Below, in pieces: positions 44,927-56,868 of a stretch of 64,000 nt of DNA. Under the pieces are notes generated by a model. That model saw only the letters and a list, made by a program, of their open reading frames with translations, was not told where the DNA came from and made no database searches. Numbering within the stretch: position 1 is the stretch's first letter; every line of letters begins with the position of its first letter. Both the position numbers and the translations under genes were made by a program. The DNA is taken from assembly GCF_018294505.1 (NCBI RefSeq), contig NC_057797.1:124935116-124999115 (forward strand). Direction: 5' to 3'. The stretch is from Triticum aestivum (Eukaryota > Streptophyta > Magnoliopsida > Poales > Poaceae).

Positions 44927-45944
44927 GCGCAAATGTAAGAGATCAAAAATCTCCTTTGCTGAATTATTGGATAAATATCAAAAGAAGAGTGAAGAGAAGA
45001 ATACTTATCGGCCAAATCATGCAAAGAAACCAAGATCACCCCCAAGGCGCAAATATGAGGATTGGTATTGGCAAAGTGAGAATTTCAATGCAACATATTC
45101 ATATCATTATTTTGGGCCGCCAATGCCAATGTCGTGGATGCGTCCCTATGCTCATGTAGATTCATATCCATCACGGGATAGGTACAATACAAGGGCACAT
45201 TCTCCATCTTATTTTAAACCATCTCACCAATATTATGCAGCTCCGAGAAGATCAACATTTGAACAATCACATGTTAAAGACCGTTTCAATCATAAGGAAT
45301 CGGTCCAGAGCTCAAGGAAGAAGAAAGAGGTGGTCAACCAAGTTTACCGTGTTAAAAGAGATGGTCGTAAGAGTACAACTCCAGATTTGATCTCAAATGA
45401 AAAGGAGCCAATTAAAGTGTTGACATTGGCTACAAAAGGCAAAGAAGTGAAGCAACCAATTGATAAAAATCAGAGTGCCAAATCTGAAGAAAAGAAGTTG
45501 AGGGTGCACAAGGCCAAAAAGGAATTTCCATTGGTCAAAACAGAATCATAGCCGAGATGCCCGCTCGGCTTATCGTATTAGCAAAAGAAGAAATTACAAA
45601 AACTTAGTGCACAAGAACTTGAAGAAAGGAGCATGGCATGGGTTCCCAAGAGGAGCAGTCAAAATAAAAATGATGTGCAACCTTCTATTGCAACAACTGT
45701 TACAAAAGTGAAGAAAGAGAAGAATGAAAGCAACAAACAATTAAGCCGAAGGTGCGCATCACAATATCAAAATCTTCGGTTAGCACATCATCCATATTCT
45801 TCAACCATAACATTCATGCCTTTGCCATGGAATTCATCCATAGGTATGATCAATTACCCTCCATGGATTTATTTTGATCCATGGATGCAACATAATTTTC
45901 TATATCATGACAGGGTATTACCAAATCACTATACATTTGGTTAG
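44757..45944 (+). pseudogene. Basic linker frames of element D
   Basis: The overlapping frame, meaningful from about 44900, reads KISFAELLDKYQKKSEEKN, RSPPRRKYEDWYWQ and a long Lys/Arg-rich stretch to 45551. After a break, 45633-45944 reads MAWVPKRSSQNKNDV and INYPPWIYFDPWMQH. No catalytic domain is recognised. The pieces appear to be one ancestral protein broken by shifts and stops. Confidence 0.5.
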
Positions 45945-46188
45945 TAACATTTTTGTTGCTAATACAAAGGGGCCGAAATATTTTATTGCTATTTCATTTG
46001 TTTATTTCGGCTATACATACTTTGGTGGGTGAATTCTACATGCACCTCATGGTAATGGCCGATAGTTATCTATCACCCTAAGAATATGTCAAAGCATGGC
46101 CGATGTAGTATCCTAACATTGTCCTTAGTTCAATTGGAGACCAAAACAAAGTACGTGTTCATAGATATTGTCCTAGTCTTTCTAGTAC

Positions 46189-46570
46189 CATGGAGGTTAC
46201 TTTTGATGGTTAAAATTGTAGCAATGGCCAAGGTGTTGGTATTGTTTATATATCTCCTTATGGTGCTATTTTGTGAAGCCTCATGCCGCTTAAAATATTT
46301 ATGCACAAATGATCAAAGCCGAATATGCATTGTCATTCGAATTGGAGCTTTGCCTTGCTATAGGTGCTATACATATTGAAGCTTCCGGTGATTCGTTGTT
46401 AGTAGTGCAACAAATATCCGAGGATTATTAATGTTTTGACGAATCACTTATAGTTTATCTTTTGGTATGTCTAGATGCAAGATTTACCTTGGGTTGCTTT
46501 AAAATTGTTCATATATCTAGACATGACAATTCGAAAGAGTTGGCATAGCAAGCATCCGGCTACTGTGTTA
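46189..46570 (+). pseudogene. RNase H domain relic of element D
   Basis: In mixed frames: TFDG, then GQGVGIVYISPYGAI, FELELC with a neighbouring AIGAIHIEASGDSLLVVQQISED, and IVHISRHDN followed by QASGYCVNHDV. The order of acidic residues (Asp, Glu, Asp, then His-Asp) is that of RNase H, and the sequence looks like the additional RNase H of Tat-lineage elements. Several stops and shifts. No RT precedes it. Confidence 0.6.
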
Positions 46571-46960
46571 ACCATGATGTATTGCATTTCTATCAATAGC
46601 CGATGCTAGGTCTTGTCAACATAGGTAAGGCCGAACTGAAGCCCACCGCTTCGGCCACTAATGAAACTTTATGCAGGCAAAGTAAGTATTAGAGGAAGTT
46701 CATTCTTGATTATCTGCAAAATCCTCTTTAAAGGGTGAACAATATGGTTCGGAGGATGGTTTTGATCTATGGAACCTTATCACTGAATTGTTATAAAAGT
46801 TGAGAAGTTTTCACCCAAGTTTGCATCGAAAGGTTCAAACAAGCAATGGCCAATATATACTTATCACCCTAAGTACATGCAAATGGCCGATGGAGTGTTG
46901 ACATCGTCCTTAGAAAAATCTATGCAGAAGTTATTTTTCGGCACACAAGCTTTGCCGAAA

Positions 46961-46974
46961 AACAGGGGGGCATG
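46961..46974 (+). other. Polypurine tract of element D
   Basis: aacaggggggcatg directly before the right LTR start TGTTGACACC. Confidence 0.7.
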
Positions 46975-48029
46975 TGTTGACACCAGATTTTGGCATGGTT
47001 GAAAACATAATTAAGAAGGCCTGAAATGGACAAGTGCTCAAAGTGAGAAAGTTCAGTATCGTCAAAAGGAAAAACTTTCATATTTGGGCCATAGCCATCT
47101 GGTCTCATCTCTAAGGCCGAAGTTGTGTTTGAAGTACTCAAATTTTATATTCAGAACACTATTCGGCCTATTACGCCCCCAAGATGGCCTCATATGAGAA
47201 AAGTTCCTACACGGATTATCTTCGTCTCGTCGAAACAATCGATTTTTATATAAGAAACGTCTTAATCGGAGTTCGTATGCAAAAGTTACGGCCGAAAATG
47301 CATGGCTGCGTCAGGACGGCCGGACACTCCAGGAATGATCATCCGGGTTTTGGATTTCTCCGAGGATGGCCGGACACTCCGGGGTTGTTTGTCCGGGTTT
47401 TGGATTTTTTTTACCGCAGGCTTCAGAAAACAGCCGAAAACTCCCTCAAGATGAGCCCTGATCAAAAAACATTCAACATGAAAGTTGTCCGTCTCGTCGA
47501 AACAGTCAAGATTGCTTTTGGGCTCGTTTCCATCCGAGATCGTTTACCACAACAAAAAAGACCCACAAGGTGCAGCCAATTTAAACCGAACAGTTTTGGA
47601 AAGTTCGGACAAAACCAATCCAAATTTGACTAGGGTTTTGGACGTGAATCCAAGCCTTTTCCTTGCACGGGAAGTCCAGCCGCCTCTTATATATCTAAGG
47701 GGTGACGGCCGATTGAACAACACACAATCGATCAATTCATATACCACTTTTTACCTTTACCTTTATCTCTCTCCCTTGTTCTTCTTCTTGTTCTCAGTTT
47801 GCAGGGCGGCGAACCTCGAGGCCCTAGGGGCGATCAGGTCGACCTAGGGCAGCCCATAGCCGCCGCGCGCCCTGACGGGGTCCCTCCCGGGCGTGTGGGG
47901 TTTCGGGTCTACAAAAGCGCCCGCCGGATTGCTTGCGTACCGCGCTTCCGGATGGGTCTCCTTCGACGTGAGCTGCGGTGCATCACCCTCGATGTTAGAG
48001 GTACACGGTGACGTGTTCGTGTGCGAACA
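46975..48029 (+). repeat. 3' LTR of element D
   Basis: A 1055 bp copy of 41417-42481, followed by the TSD ctcgg (48030-48034) and then integrase sequence of element B. Confidence 0.88.
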
Positions 48030-48034
48030 CTCGG

Positions 48035-49246
48035 TCTCCGACTTCGTAAACTGTCTCCTTGCATTTAGAATCCGCGTAGCTCTTCTGCCTGGACTGGGCT
48101 ACCTTGAACCTATCGCGAATCAATTTCACTTTTTGTTCAGACTTCTTAATCAAATCCGGTCCAAACAACTGGCGGTCTCCAACTTCATCCCACGACAATG
48201 GTGTTCTGCACCTTCTTCCATACAAGGCTTTGAAAGGGGTCATCTTCAAACTGGATTGATAACTGTTGTTGTAGGAGGACTCTGCATATGGCAAATTGTC
48301 GTCCCAACTAGATCCATAATCTAGCGCACAAGCTCTCAGCATATCCTCCAAAATCTGATTGACTCTCTCGGTCTGTCCATCTGTCTGCGGATGAAAAGCT
48401 GTACTGAACTCTAGCCTAGTACCCAAGGTTTCGTGCAATTGATTCCAGAACTTTGAGGGTTCCTCTTTTTGATACCATGCTCCTCAGAACTCCATGCAGA
48501 CATACGATCCTGGTCATGTATATCTTTGCCAACTTAGCACTGGTGTAGGTGGTCTTTACTGGGATGAAATGAGCTACCTTCGTCAAGCGATCGACTACAA
48601 CCCATATCGAGTCATAGCCTGAACGGGTCCTGGGTAATCCCGTGATGAAATCCATGCCTAGCTTATCCCACTTCCATTCGGGTATCGGCAATGGTTGTAG
48701 CAATCCTGTTGGCTTCTGATGCTCTGCCTTTACTCTCTGACATACATCACAAACTGCTACATACTCCACAATATCCTTCTTCATTCCAGTCCACCAGAAA
48801 GTATCCTTCAAATCCAAATACATCTTGGTATTTCCTGGGTGAATCGAGTATGGTGAATCATGGGCCTCCTGCAGAATCAACTTCCTGATCTCTAGCTCGT
48901 TAGGCACATAAACATGGTCTTCAAACCATAGGGTATCGTGCTCATCCTCACGAAATACTTTAACTTTTCCTTTGCTCATCTTCTCCTTTATAGAGGCAAC
49001 CTCCTTGTCAGTTTTCTGAGCTTCTCTGATCTTATCCATCAAAGTAGACTGAATCTCCAATGCTGCTACATAGCCTCTCGGAACTATCTCCAAACATACC
49101 TCACGAAGATCCTCGACTAACTCCTTCGGTAAATCTCCCGTCATTAATGTGTTGACATGGCTCTTATGGCTCAGCGCATCGGCTACTACGTTAGCCTTTC
49201 TGGGATGATAATGCAATCTCATATCATAATCCTTGATGAGCTCCAA
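48035..49246 (-). pseudogene. Integrase of element B
   Basis: The minus strand continues from the RNase H tail (YDMRLHYHPRKANVVADALSHKS). The integrase zinc region is SIHPGNTKMYLDLKDTFWW with CDVCQRVKAEHQKP. The core has KLGMDFITGLPRTRSGYDSIWVVVDRLTKVAHF. At about 48440-48460 the region that should carry the second catalytic Asp reads SKRGT and the frame shifts. The remaining core (STAFHPQTDGQTERVNQ with the Glu, and YNNSYQSSLKMTPFKALYGRRCRTP) is in another frame to 48035, where D is inserted. Not functional. Confidence 0.85.
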
Positions 49247-50525
49247 CTATCTCCTTTGCCTAAGATTTAGCTCCTTCTGCGTGAAAATATACTTCAAACT
49301 CTTGCGATCTGTGTACACCTCACAATGGTTTCCAATGAGAAAATGTCTCCAAGTCTTCAATGCATGCACTACGGCTGCTAACTCCAAATCATGCGTGGCA
49401 TAATTCAACTCATGGGGCTTAAGCTGTCGTGAAGCATACGAAACAACTATTCCCTCCTGCATAAGCACTGCTCCAAGTCCTCGACGTGAAGCGTCACAAT
49501 ACACCTTGTAATCCTTGCGCTAATCTGGCAGAATCAACACGGGCGAGGTAACCAAACGTTTCTTCAACTCCTGGAAACTGGCCTCACATTCCTCAGTCCA
49601 TATGAACTTGGTATCCTTCTTCAACAACTCCGTCATAGGTTTCGCAATTTTTGAGAAATTCTCAATGAATCTCCGGTAGTATCCTGCAAGTCCAAGAAAA
49701 CTTCAGATCTCTCCAACTGTTGTTGGTGTTTCCCAATTTGTCACAGTGACAACCTTGGTGGGATCTACTGCTATACCTTCTCCAGATATAACGTGTCCGA
49801 GGAATCCAACTTCCTTCAACCAAAACTCGCATTTGCTGAACTTGGCATATAACTGATGTTCTCTGAGCTTCTCAAGTACCAAACGCAAATGCTCCTTATG
49901 CTCCTCTTCATTCTTTGAGTAGACCAAAATATCATCAATGAACACCACGACGAACTTATCCAAAAACTCCATAAACACCTTGTTCATCATGTTCATGAAA
50001 TATGCAGGTGCGTTAGTCAAACCAAATGACATAACGGTATACTCGTACAGCCCATACCTGGTGGTAAAAGCCGTCTTAGGTATATCCTGCTCTCGAATCT
50101 TTAACTGATGGTATCCTGATCGCAGATTGATCTTGGAAACACCTTAGCTCCTTGAAATCGATCAAACAAATCATTGATCATCGGCAGTGGGTACTTGTTC
50201 TTGATTGTTACTTCGTTCAATCCTTGATAATCAACAACCATCCTTAACAATCCATCCTTCTTCTTCACTAGAAGTACTGGCGATCCCCAAGGTGAAGAAC
50301 TTGGGCGAATATAACCTTTATCCAGTAACACCTTAATCTGCTTCTTAATCTCCTCCAAATCTTTTGCGGGCATCATGTATGGTCTCTTAGATATGGGCCC
50401 TGTGCCTGGCAAAAGCTCAATCAAAAACTCGATGTCTCTATCCGGTGGCATGCCTGGCAACTCCTACGGAAATACGTCAGGGAAATCCTTCACCACTAGT
50501 ACTTCCTCCTGCACAACTCCTGATA
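49247..50525 (-). pseudogene. Reverse transcriptase and RNase H of element B
   Basis: RT starts [20 protein letters not shown] (50460), [32 protein letters not shown] and [22 protein letters not shown] to a frameshift near 50140. Then [17 protein letters not shown] and the catalytic box [12 protein letters not shown] (about 49945-49910, both Asp kept), [11 protein letters not shown]. RNase [16 protein letters not shown] (about 49500), [13 protein letters not shown], then a stop at 49246. Additional stops lie near 49700 and 49520. The RT active site is intact but the frame is broken. Confidence 0.88.
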
Positions 50526-50745
50526 AGGAATTTACTTGAGTCCTCTACGGCACATGCCGGGATACATACTTGATCCTTCTTCCTTCTGGCGTTGTAAGCA
50601 AAGTTGACTTACTGGCGCATTCAATGTTCCCTCCATACTTTGATAACCAATCCATGCCTAATATCACATCTAATCCTTGAGATTCCAATACTATTAGGTC
50701 CGAGGGAAATACATAGTTACCAATCCTTAATGGTAACCGATCACA

Positions 50746-50990
50746 CTATAGACTAGCCATATACTCTGCTCCAGGCGAGGTTACTAACATGGGTGACCTA
50801 AGGGCTTGGGTTGGCAGTTTATACTTATCCACAAATCCCCTTGAGATGTATGAATGCGATGCACCAGTATCAAAAAGAACGAGTGCAGTAAATGACTTAA
50901 CCAAAAACTTACCTATTACTGCATCTGGCTGAGCTTCAACCTCCTCCACGTTAACGTGGTTCACTTGTCCCCTATTGAAAGGGTTCGACT
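50746..50990 (-). pseudogene. Retropepsin of element B
   Basis: Carries the canonical active site ALVLFDTGASHSYIS near 50905-50860, followed by LPTQALRSPMLVTSPG. A stop at 50746 cuts the frame before the ILGMDWL signature, which follows near 50680-50660 after the break. This is the only protease in the window with a canonical D-T-G. Confidence 0.8.
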
Positions 50991-50999
50991 TCTTCTCAG

Positions 51000-51962
51000 A
51001 GCTTACATTGCCATTTCCACTCTGGGCTTCAGGACATTCATTGGTGTAATGTCCAGTATTCTGGCACTTATAGCAAGTGACTTGGCTTAGGTCCTCTTGG
51101 CTGGCGTCGATGGGTTGGTACGATTCTGGCCGTTGCTTCCTCCATTCCCGTTACCATTCTTGGGGCCATTATGATTGTGCGAGCTGCCTCCTCCATGGGT
51201 ATGCTGAAAATGTTCTCCCGGTTTAGGGGTAAAACGTGGCTTCTGCTGAGCTCCAGAATTGTACTTCCCTTGTCCATACTTCCTCTTGCGGTTTTCAATT
51301 TGCTGCTGCTTCCCTTCAATCATAAGAGCATGATCTACCAACTCCTGGTAGTTGTTGAAGCTTGCTACCATCAACTTCATGCTCAACTCATCATCCAGTC
51401 CTTCTAGAAACTTCTCCTACTTAGCTGCATCCGTAGCAACGTCATCTGGGGCATAACGTGCTAGCTTACTAAAGTCATCCACATACTGGCCAACTGTCCG
51501 TCCTCCTTGGCGCAAGTTGCGAAAATCACGCTTCTTCATGGCCATAGCTCCTGCTGACACATGGGCAATACGAAAAGCCTACTAAAATTGGTCCCATGTC
51601 ACCGTGGCTATAGGGTAGGTGACAGTGTAATTCTCCCACCATGATGTTGCTGGTCCATCCAACAGATGTGCGGCAAAGCACACCTTCTCAGCATCAGTAC
51701 ATCCTATAGTGGTTAACTCCCTTCCAATCTTGCGGAGCCAATCATCTGCTACTATAGGCTCGGTGCTACTAGAGAACACCGGCGGATTCAGCCTAAGAAA
51801 ACGGGTTAAGTGATCAACAGGTGGTGGCGGTGGTGGGTTGTTGTTATTGTTGTTCCGCTGATTCTGATTCTGGACTAGCAACTTCATCAACGTATTCTGC
51901 TGCTGGATCAACTGAGTGAGCTCCGGTGAGAAAGCAAATCCATTTCCACGTCTGGGAGGCAT
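51000..51962 (-). pseudogene. gag of element B with CCHC zinc knuckle
   Basis: Starts MPPRRGNGFAFSPELTQLI at 51962, with an Asn run then a Pro run (QNQRNNNNNNPPPPPP). The capsid core shows FLRLNPPVFSSSTEPIVADDWLRKIGREL and AHLLDGPATSWWENY. Two adjacent in-frame stops occur near 51580, and one near 51420. The frame resumes with MKLMVASFNNYQELVDHALMIEGKQQQIE, a Gly/Asn/His-rich region, and the knuckle CYKCQNTGHYTNEC near 51075-51030 after a further shift. Confidence 0.85.
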
Positions 51963-52161
51963 CTGGGGGTTTAGAAAAGATGAGAATTTAAGATAGAATG
52001 AGGTCTAGAGGGAAAACACCACCCATATGCACATGAGGCAAATGCAAACAAAATCACTTCATTCAATCAAACAAGGGCATACAACGGTCTATCTATCGTT
52101 ACAAAAGTGCTCGGGCTATACTAGATACATGGGGGAATACTACTACTGATATGGTGGTCGA

Positions 52162-55100
52162 CTAGAAAAGCTGCTCCGATGAAGACTCCATGATATCTGC
52201 TCCGGCTTCATCAACATAGTCATCATCGCTATCGTCTGGGTCCGAGTCGGTGTCGGCGATGATGATGTAGTTCTCTGGACAAGTGCAATCTTCATCTTCT
52301 CCTTCAGTTGCGGGAAATCCCATGAATATTTTTAGCTTCTTCTTCAGATCATCGTTCTTCAACACGAGTGTTGCTATTTCCTCCTCATATCCATCGCGTG
52401 TATACTTGAGTTCTTCTTCCAGCTCCGTGATCTTGGTCATGGACTTCTTCAGTTCTATCATGCCTGCGCACATCTGGTTCTCTTGGCGTCGAATGTGCTG
52501 GTTTAACTCCTGGATGAAAGCTGCAATTGATCTATCCTTCCTGGTGCTGATCATCTCCCATTGCTCATCTTGGCGCCCACAAATCTGGTAGATAGTATCT
52601 GAGGGAGTCCTGGATTAGGGGGTGTTCGGATAGCCGAACTATACCTTCAAGTCGGACTCCTGGACTATGAAGATACAAGATTGAAGACTCCGTCCCGTGT
52701 CCGGAAGGGACTTTCCTTGGTGTGGAAGGCAAGCTTGGCGATACGAATGTTCAGATCTCCTACCATTGTAACCGACTCTATGTAACCCTAACCCTATCCA
52801 GTGTCTATATAAACCGGAGGGTTTTAGTCCGTAGGACAATATACACATCAACAATCATACCATAGGCTAGCTTCTAGGGTTTAGCCTCTCTGATCTCGTG
52901 GTAGATCAACTCTTGTACTACCCATATCATCAATATTAATCAAGCAGGACGTAGGGTTTTACCTCCATCGAGAGGGCCCGAACCTGGGTAAAACTTCGTG
53001 TCCCCTGCCTCCTGTTACCATCCGGCCTAGACGCACAGTTCGGGACCCCCTACCCGAGATCCGCCGGTTTTGACACCGACATTGGTGCTTTCATTGAGAG
53101 TTCCTCTGTGCCGTCGCCGTCAGGCCCGATGGCTCCTACGATCATCAATGGCGATGCAGTCCAGGGTGAGACCTTCCTCCCCGGACAGATCTTCGTCTTT
53201 GGCGGCTTTGCACTGCGGGCCGATTCACTTGGCCATCTAGAGCAGATCGAAAGCTACGCCCCTGGCCGTCAGGTCAGATTCGGAAGTTTAAACTACACGG
53301 CCGACATCCGCGGGGACTTGATCTTCGACGGATTCGAACCACTGCCGAGCGCGCCGCTCTGTCACAACGAGCATGATCTAGCTCTACCGCCGAATAGAGC
53401 CCTGGAGGCCGCACCCGCATCGGCTCCGACCCCTAGTTCGGAGCCGGCCGCGTCGATCGAGGATGGGCGGTTGGACGCCACCTCGGGGGCTGCGATCCCA
53501 ACGGCGGTTGAGCCGAACACCAGCCCCGTACTCTGCAAGACTCGTGACTCCATGGAGCCGGATTCTTCTCCGGACTCCGAACTCTCCGCGCCCCTGCCGA
53601 GCGAATCCGATTGGGCGCCGATCATGGAGTTCACAGCCACGGACGTCTTTAAGCACTCGCCTTTCGGCGATATCCTGAAATCACTAAAGTCTCTCTCTTT
53701 GTCAGGAGAGCCCTGGCCGGACTACGGTCAGCAAGGTTGGGGTACGGACGATGAAGAAATTCAAAACCCACCCACCACCCACTTTGTAGCCACTGTCGAC
53801 AACTTAACCGACATGCTCGACTTCGACTCCGAAGACATCGACGGTATGGACACCGATGAAGGAGATGATGAAGAACCAGCGCCTACTAGGCCCTGGAAAG
53901 CCACCTCGTCATATGACATATACATGGTGGACACCCCAAAAGAGGGATAGGGCGATGGAACAGCGGAGGATGACCCCTCCAAGAAACAACAAAAGCGCCA
54001 GCGTCAGCGGCGCCGCTCAAAATCCCGCCAACACAAAAACGGCGATTCCAGCACGGGAGATAATAATACCCCGGAAAGCGCCGAAGAACATCCCCCCGAG
54101 CAAGATTTAGCACAGGAGGATGGAGAAACCAGCCCTCATGAGAGAGCGGCCGACAGAGAGGTCGAGGACGATAATTGTATGCCTCCCTCCGAAGACGAGG
54201 CAAGCCTCGACGACGACGAATTCGCCGTGCCAGAGGATCCCGTCGAACAAGAGCGTTTTCAACGCAGGCTTATGGCCACGGCAAGAAGCCTCAAGAAAAA
54301 ACAGCAACAACTTAAAGCTGATCAAGATCGGCTAGTCGATAGATGGACTGAAGTCCTTGCGGCCGAAGAGCATAAACCCGAACGCCCCTCCAAGTGCTAC
54401 CCGAAGCGCAGGTTGCTACCCCGATTAGAGGAGGAAGCATTCGACGCGGCCGACAGGCCACCTCGTGGCCGCGACAAAGAGGCCTCATGGCCCTCCACCC
54501 AAGCCGCACCCCGTACCAAGGCACGGGAATATGCGCCGGACTTACGAGACATGTTGGAGGACAAGGCAAGGCAAACAAGATCGATCTACGGATCACGTAG
54601 GCGCCCCACGGCTCGAGACGATAACCGTCACGCCGGCCACAAATTCGGCAGGGCCGAACACAGTAGACAAAGCTCATTGGAGCTACGTCATGATATCGCC
54701 CAGTACAGAGGCGCCGCACACCCATTGTGCTTCACAGACGAAATAATGGATCATCAAATCCCCGAGGGTTTCAAACCCGTAAACATCGAATCATATGATG
54801 GCTCAACAGATCCCGCGGTATGGATCGAGGATTATCTCCTTCATATCCACATGGCCCGCGGCGATGATTTCCACGCCATCAAATACCTCCCACTCAAGCT
54901 TAAAGGACCAGCCCGGCAGTGGCTTAACAGCCTGCCAACAGGGTCAATCAGCTGTTGGGAGGACCTGGAAGCCGCATTCCTCGACAATTTCCAGGGCACT
55001 TATGTGCGACCCCCAGACGCTGACGACCTAAGCCACGTAATTCAGCAGCCAGACGAATCGGCCAGGCAATTCTGGACACGGTTCCTAACAAAGAAAAATC

Positions 55101-56825
55101 AAATACTCGACTGTCCGGACGCAGAGGCCTTAGCAGCCTTCAAGCATAATATCCGTGACGAGTGGCTTGCCCGGCACCTAGGACAGGAGAAGCCGAAATC
55201 TATGGCAGCACTCACGGCACTCATGACCCGCTTTTGCGTGACAGCTGGCTTGCTTGTAGCAACAATATGACCAAGAACCCTGGTCGTTCGGACACCAGGG
55301 ACATTAGTGGCAGGTCGCGTCGCAACCAGCAGAAGCGCCGCATCAACGGCGACAATGCTAAGGATACGGCAGTTAATGCCGGATTCAGAGGCTCTAAACC
55401 CGGTCACGGAAAAAGTCATTCAAAAGGAATCCTAGGGGCCCGTCTAGCTTGGACCGAATACTCGACCGCTTGTGCCAAATACATGGCACCCCGAAAAGCC
55501 GGCCAATCACACCAACCGGGACTGTTGGGTGTTCAAGCAGGCAGGCAGATTAAGCGCCGACAATGAAGACAAGGGGCTGCATAGCAGTGACGACGAGGAG
55601 CCCCGGCCGCCGAACAACAATGGACAGAAGGGTTTTCCCCCACAAGTGCGGACGGTGAACATGATATACGCCACCCACGTCCCCAAAAGGGAGCAGAAGC
55701 GCGGGTTAAGGGACGTATACGTGGTAGAGCCAGTCGCCCCAAAGTTCAACCCGTGGTCCTCCTGCCCGATCACCTTTGATCGAAGAGACCATCCCACTAG
55801 CATCCGTCATGGCGGATTCGTCGATTGGTTCTCGACCCAATCATTGACGGATTTCATCTCACTAGAGTCCTTATGGATGGCGGCAATAGCCTGAACCTGC
55901 TTTACCAGGATACAGTGCAGAAAATGGGCATAGATCCCTCGAGGATTAAGCCCACCAAAACGACCTTTAAAGGCGTAATACCAGGTGTAGAGGCCAGCTG
56001 CACAGGCTCGGTCACACTTGAAGTGGTCTTCGGATCTCCGGATAATTTCCGAAGCGAGGAGTTAATCTTCGACATAGTCCCGTTCCGCAGTGGTTATCAC
56101 GCATTGCTCGGGCGAACCGCATTCGCCAAGTTCAATGTGGTCCCGCACTATGCATACCTTAAGCTCAAGATGCCAGGCCCTTGAGGAGTAATTACGGTCA
56201 ATGGAAACACCGAACGCTCCCTCCGAACGGAGGAGCACACGGCGGCCCTTGCAGCGGAAGTACAAAGCAGCCTCTCCAGGCAGTTCTCCAGTCCGGCCAT
56301 TAAACGTCCGGACACAGTCAAGCGCGCCCGGAGTAACCTACAACAAGACCGCCTGGCACGTTCCGAGCAGGTGTAGCAATGCGGCCCCAACCCCAAGCCC
56401 CACAAAAAGGCGACGCCAGTACTTCGCGTCCATAACTACGCTCTGGAAATACCATGGGCATAGGGGGAGGGGCACCATCATGGCACGCCCAAAACACGGC
56501 TTAAACCGCACCAGGGGCTGCCGATTTTTTTTACTTTTCTCTTACTTCCAGGACTCTACTCTTCGGAAGGCTTGTTCGGCAGTTTAATTGCCACACAAAC
56601 GATGCAAGAACCAGGGAAGCAGACAAGCCATGCCGCATTACGGAAATCACAGGTGGTCTCTATCACGAGCAGTATACCTGTTTCGCATACTATTCCGCAG
56701 CTTGCCCCTGGAGCAGACATGTTAAATAGTCCAGCTTTTCGTTTATCGCATTACTTGTATCGTTCTGCTTTGATCGCAGCTATTTTAATGAACAATGCAT
56801 AGCTTTTGTCTATTTTTTGCATTAC

Positions 56826-56868
<43 letters not shown>

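Larger units (their letters stand above)
41417..48029 (+). mobile_element. Non-autonomous gypsy element D with RNase H relic
   Basis: A complete 6613 bp insertion: LTRs 41417-42481 and 46975-48029, TSD ctcgg at 41412-41416 and 48030-48034, PBS after the left LTR, PPT before the right LTR. The interior has degenerate gag-like frames and an RNase H relic but no RT or integrase. Candidate tRNA-Arg PBS and the type of RNase H suggest the Tat lineage. It lies opposite in orientation to host element B. Confidence 0.88.

Noticed and set aside
52779..52798. Telomere-like 'ccctaaccctat' in the C LTR
   Set aside because: Only about two imperfect units, present in both LTRs as part of the element sequence.
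53362..54725. Minus-strand ORFs opposite C gag
   Set aside because: Codon-bias shadows of the GC-rich sense gag, without splice or domain support, unlike the antisense gene at 57607-60664.
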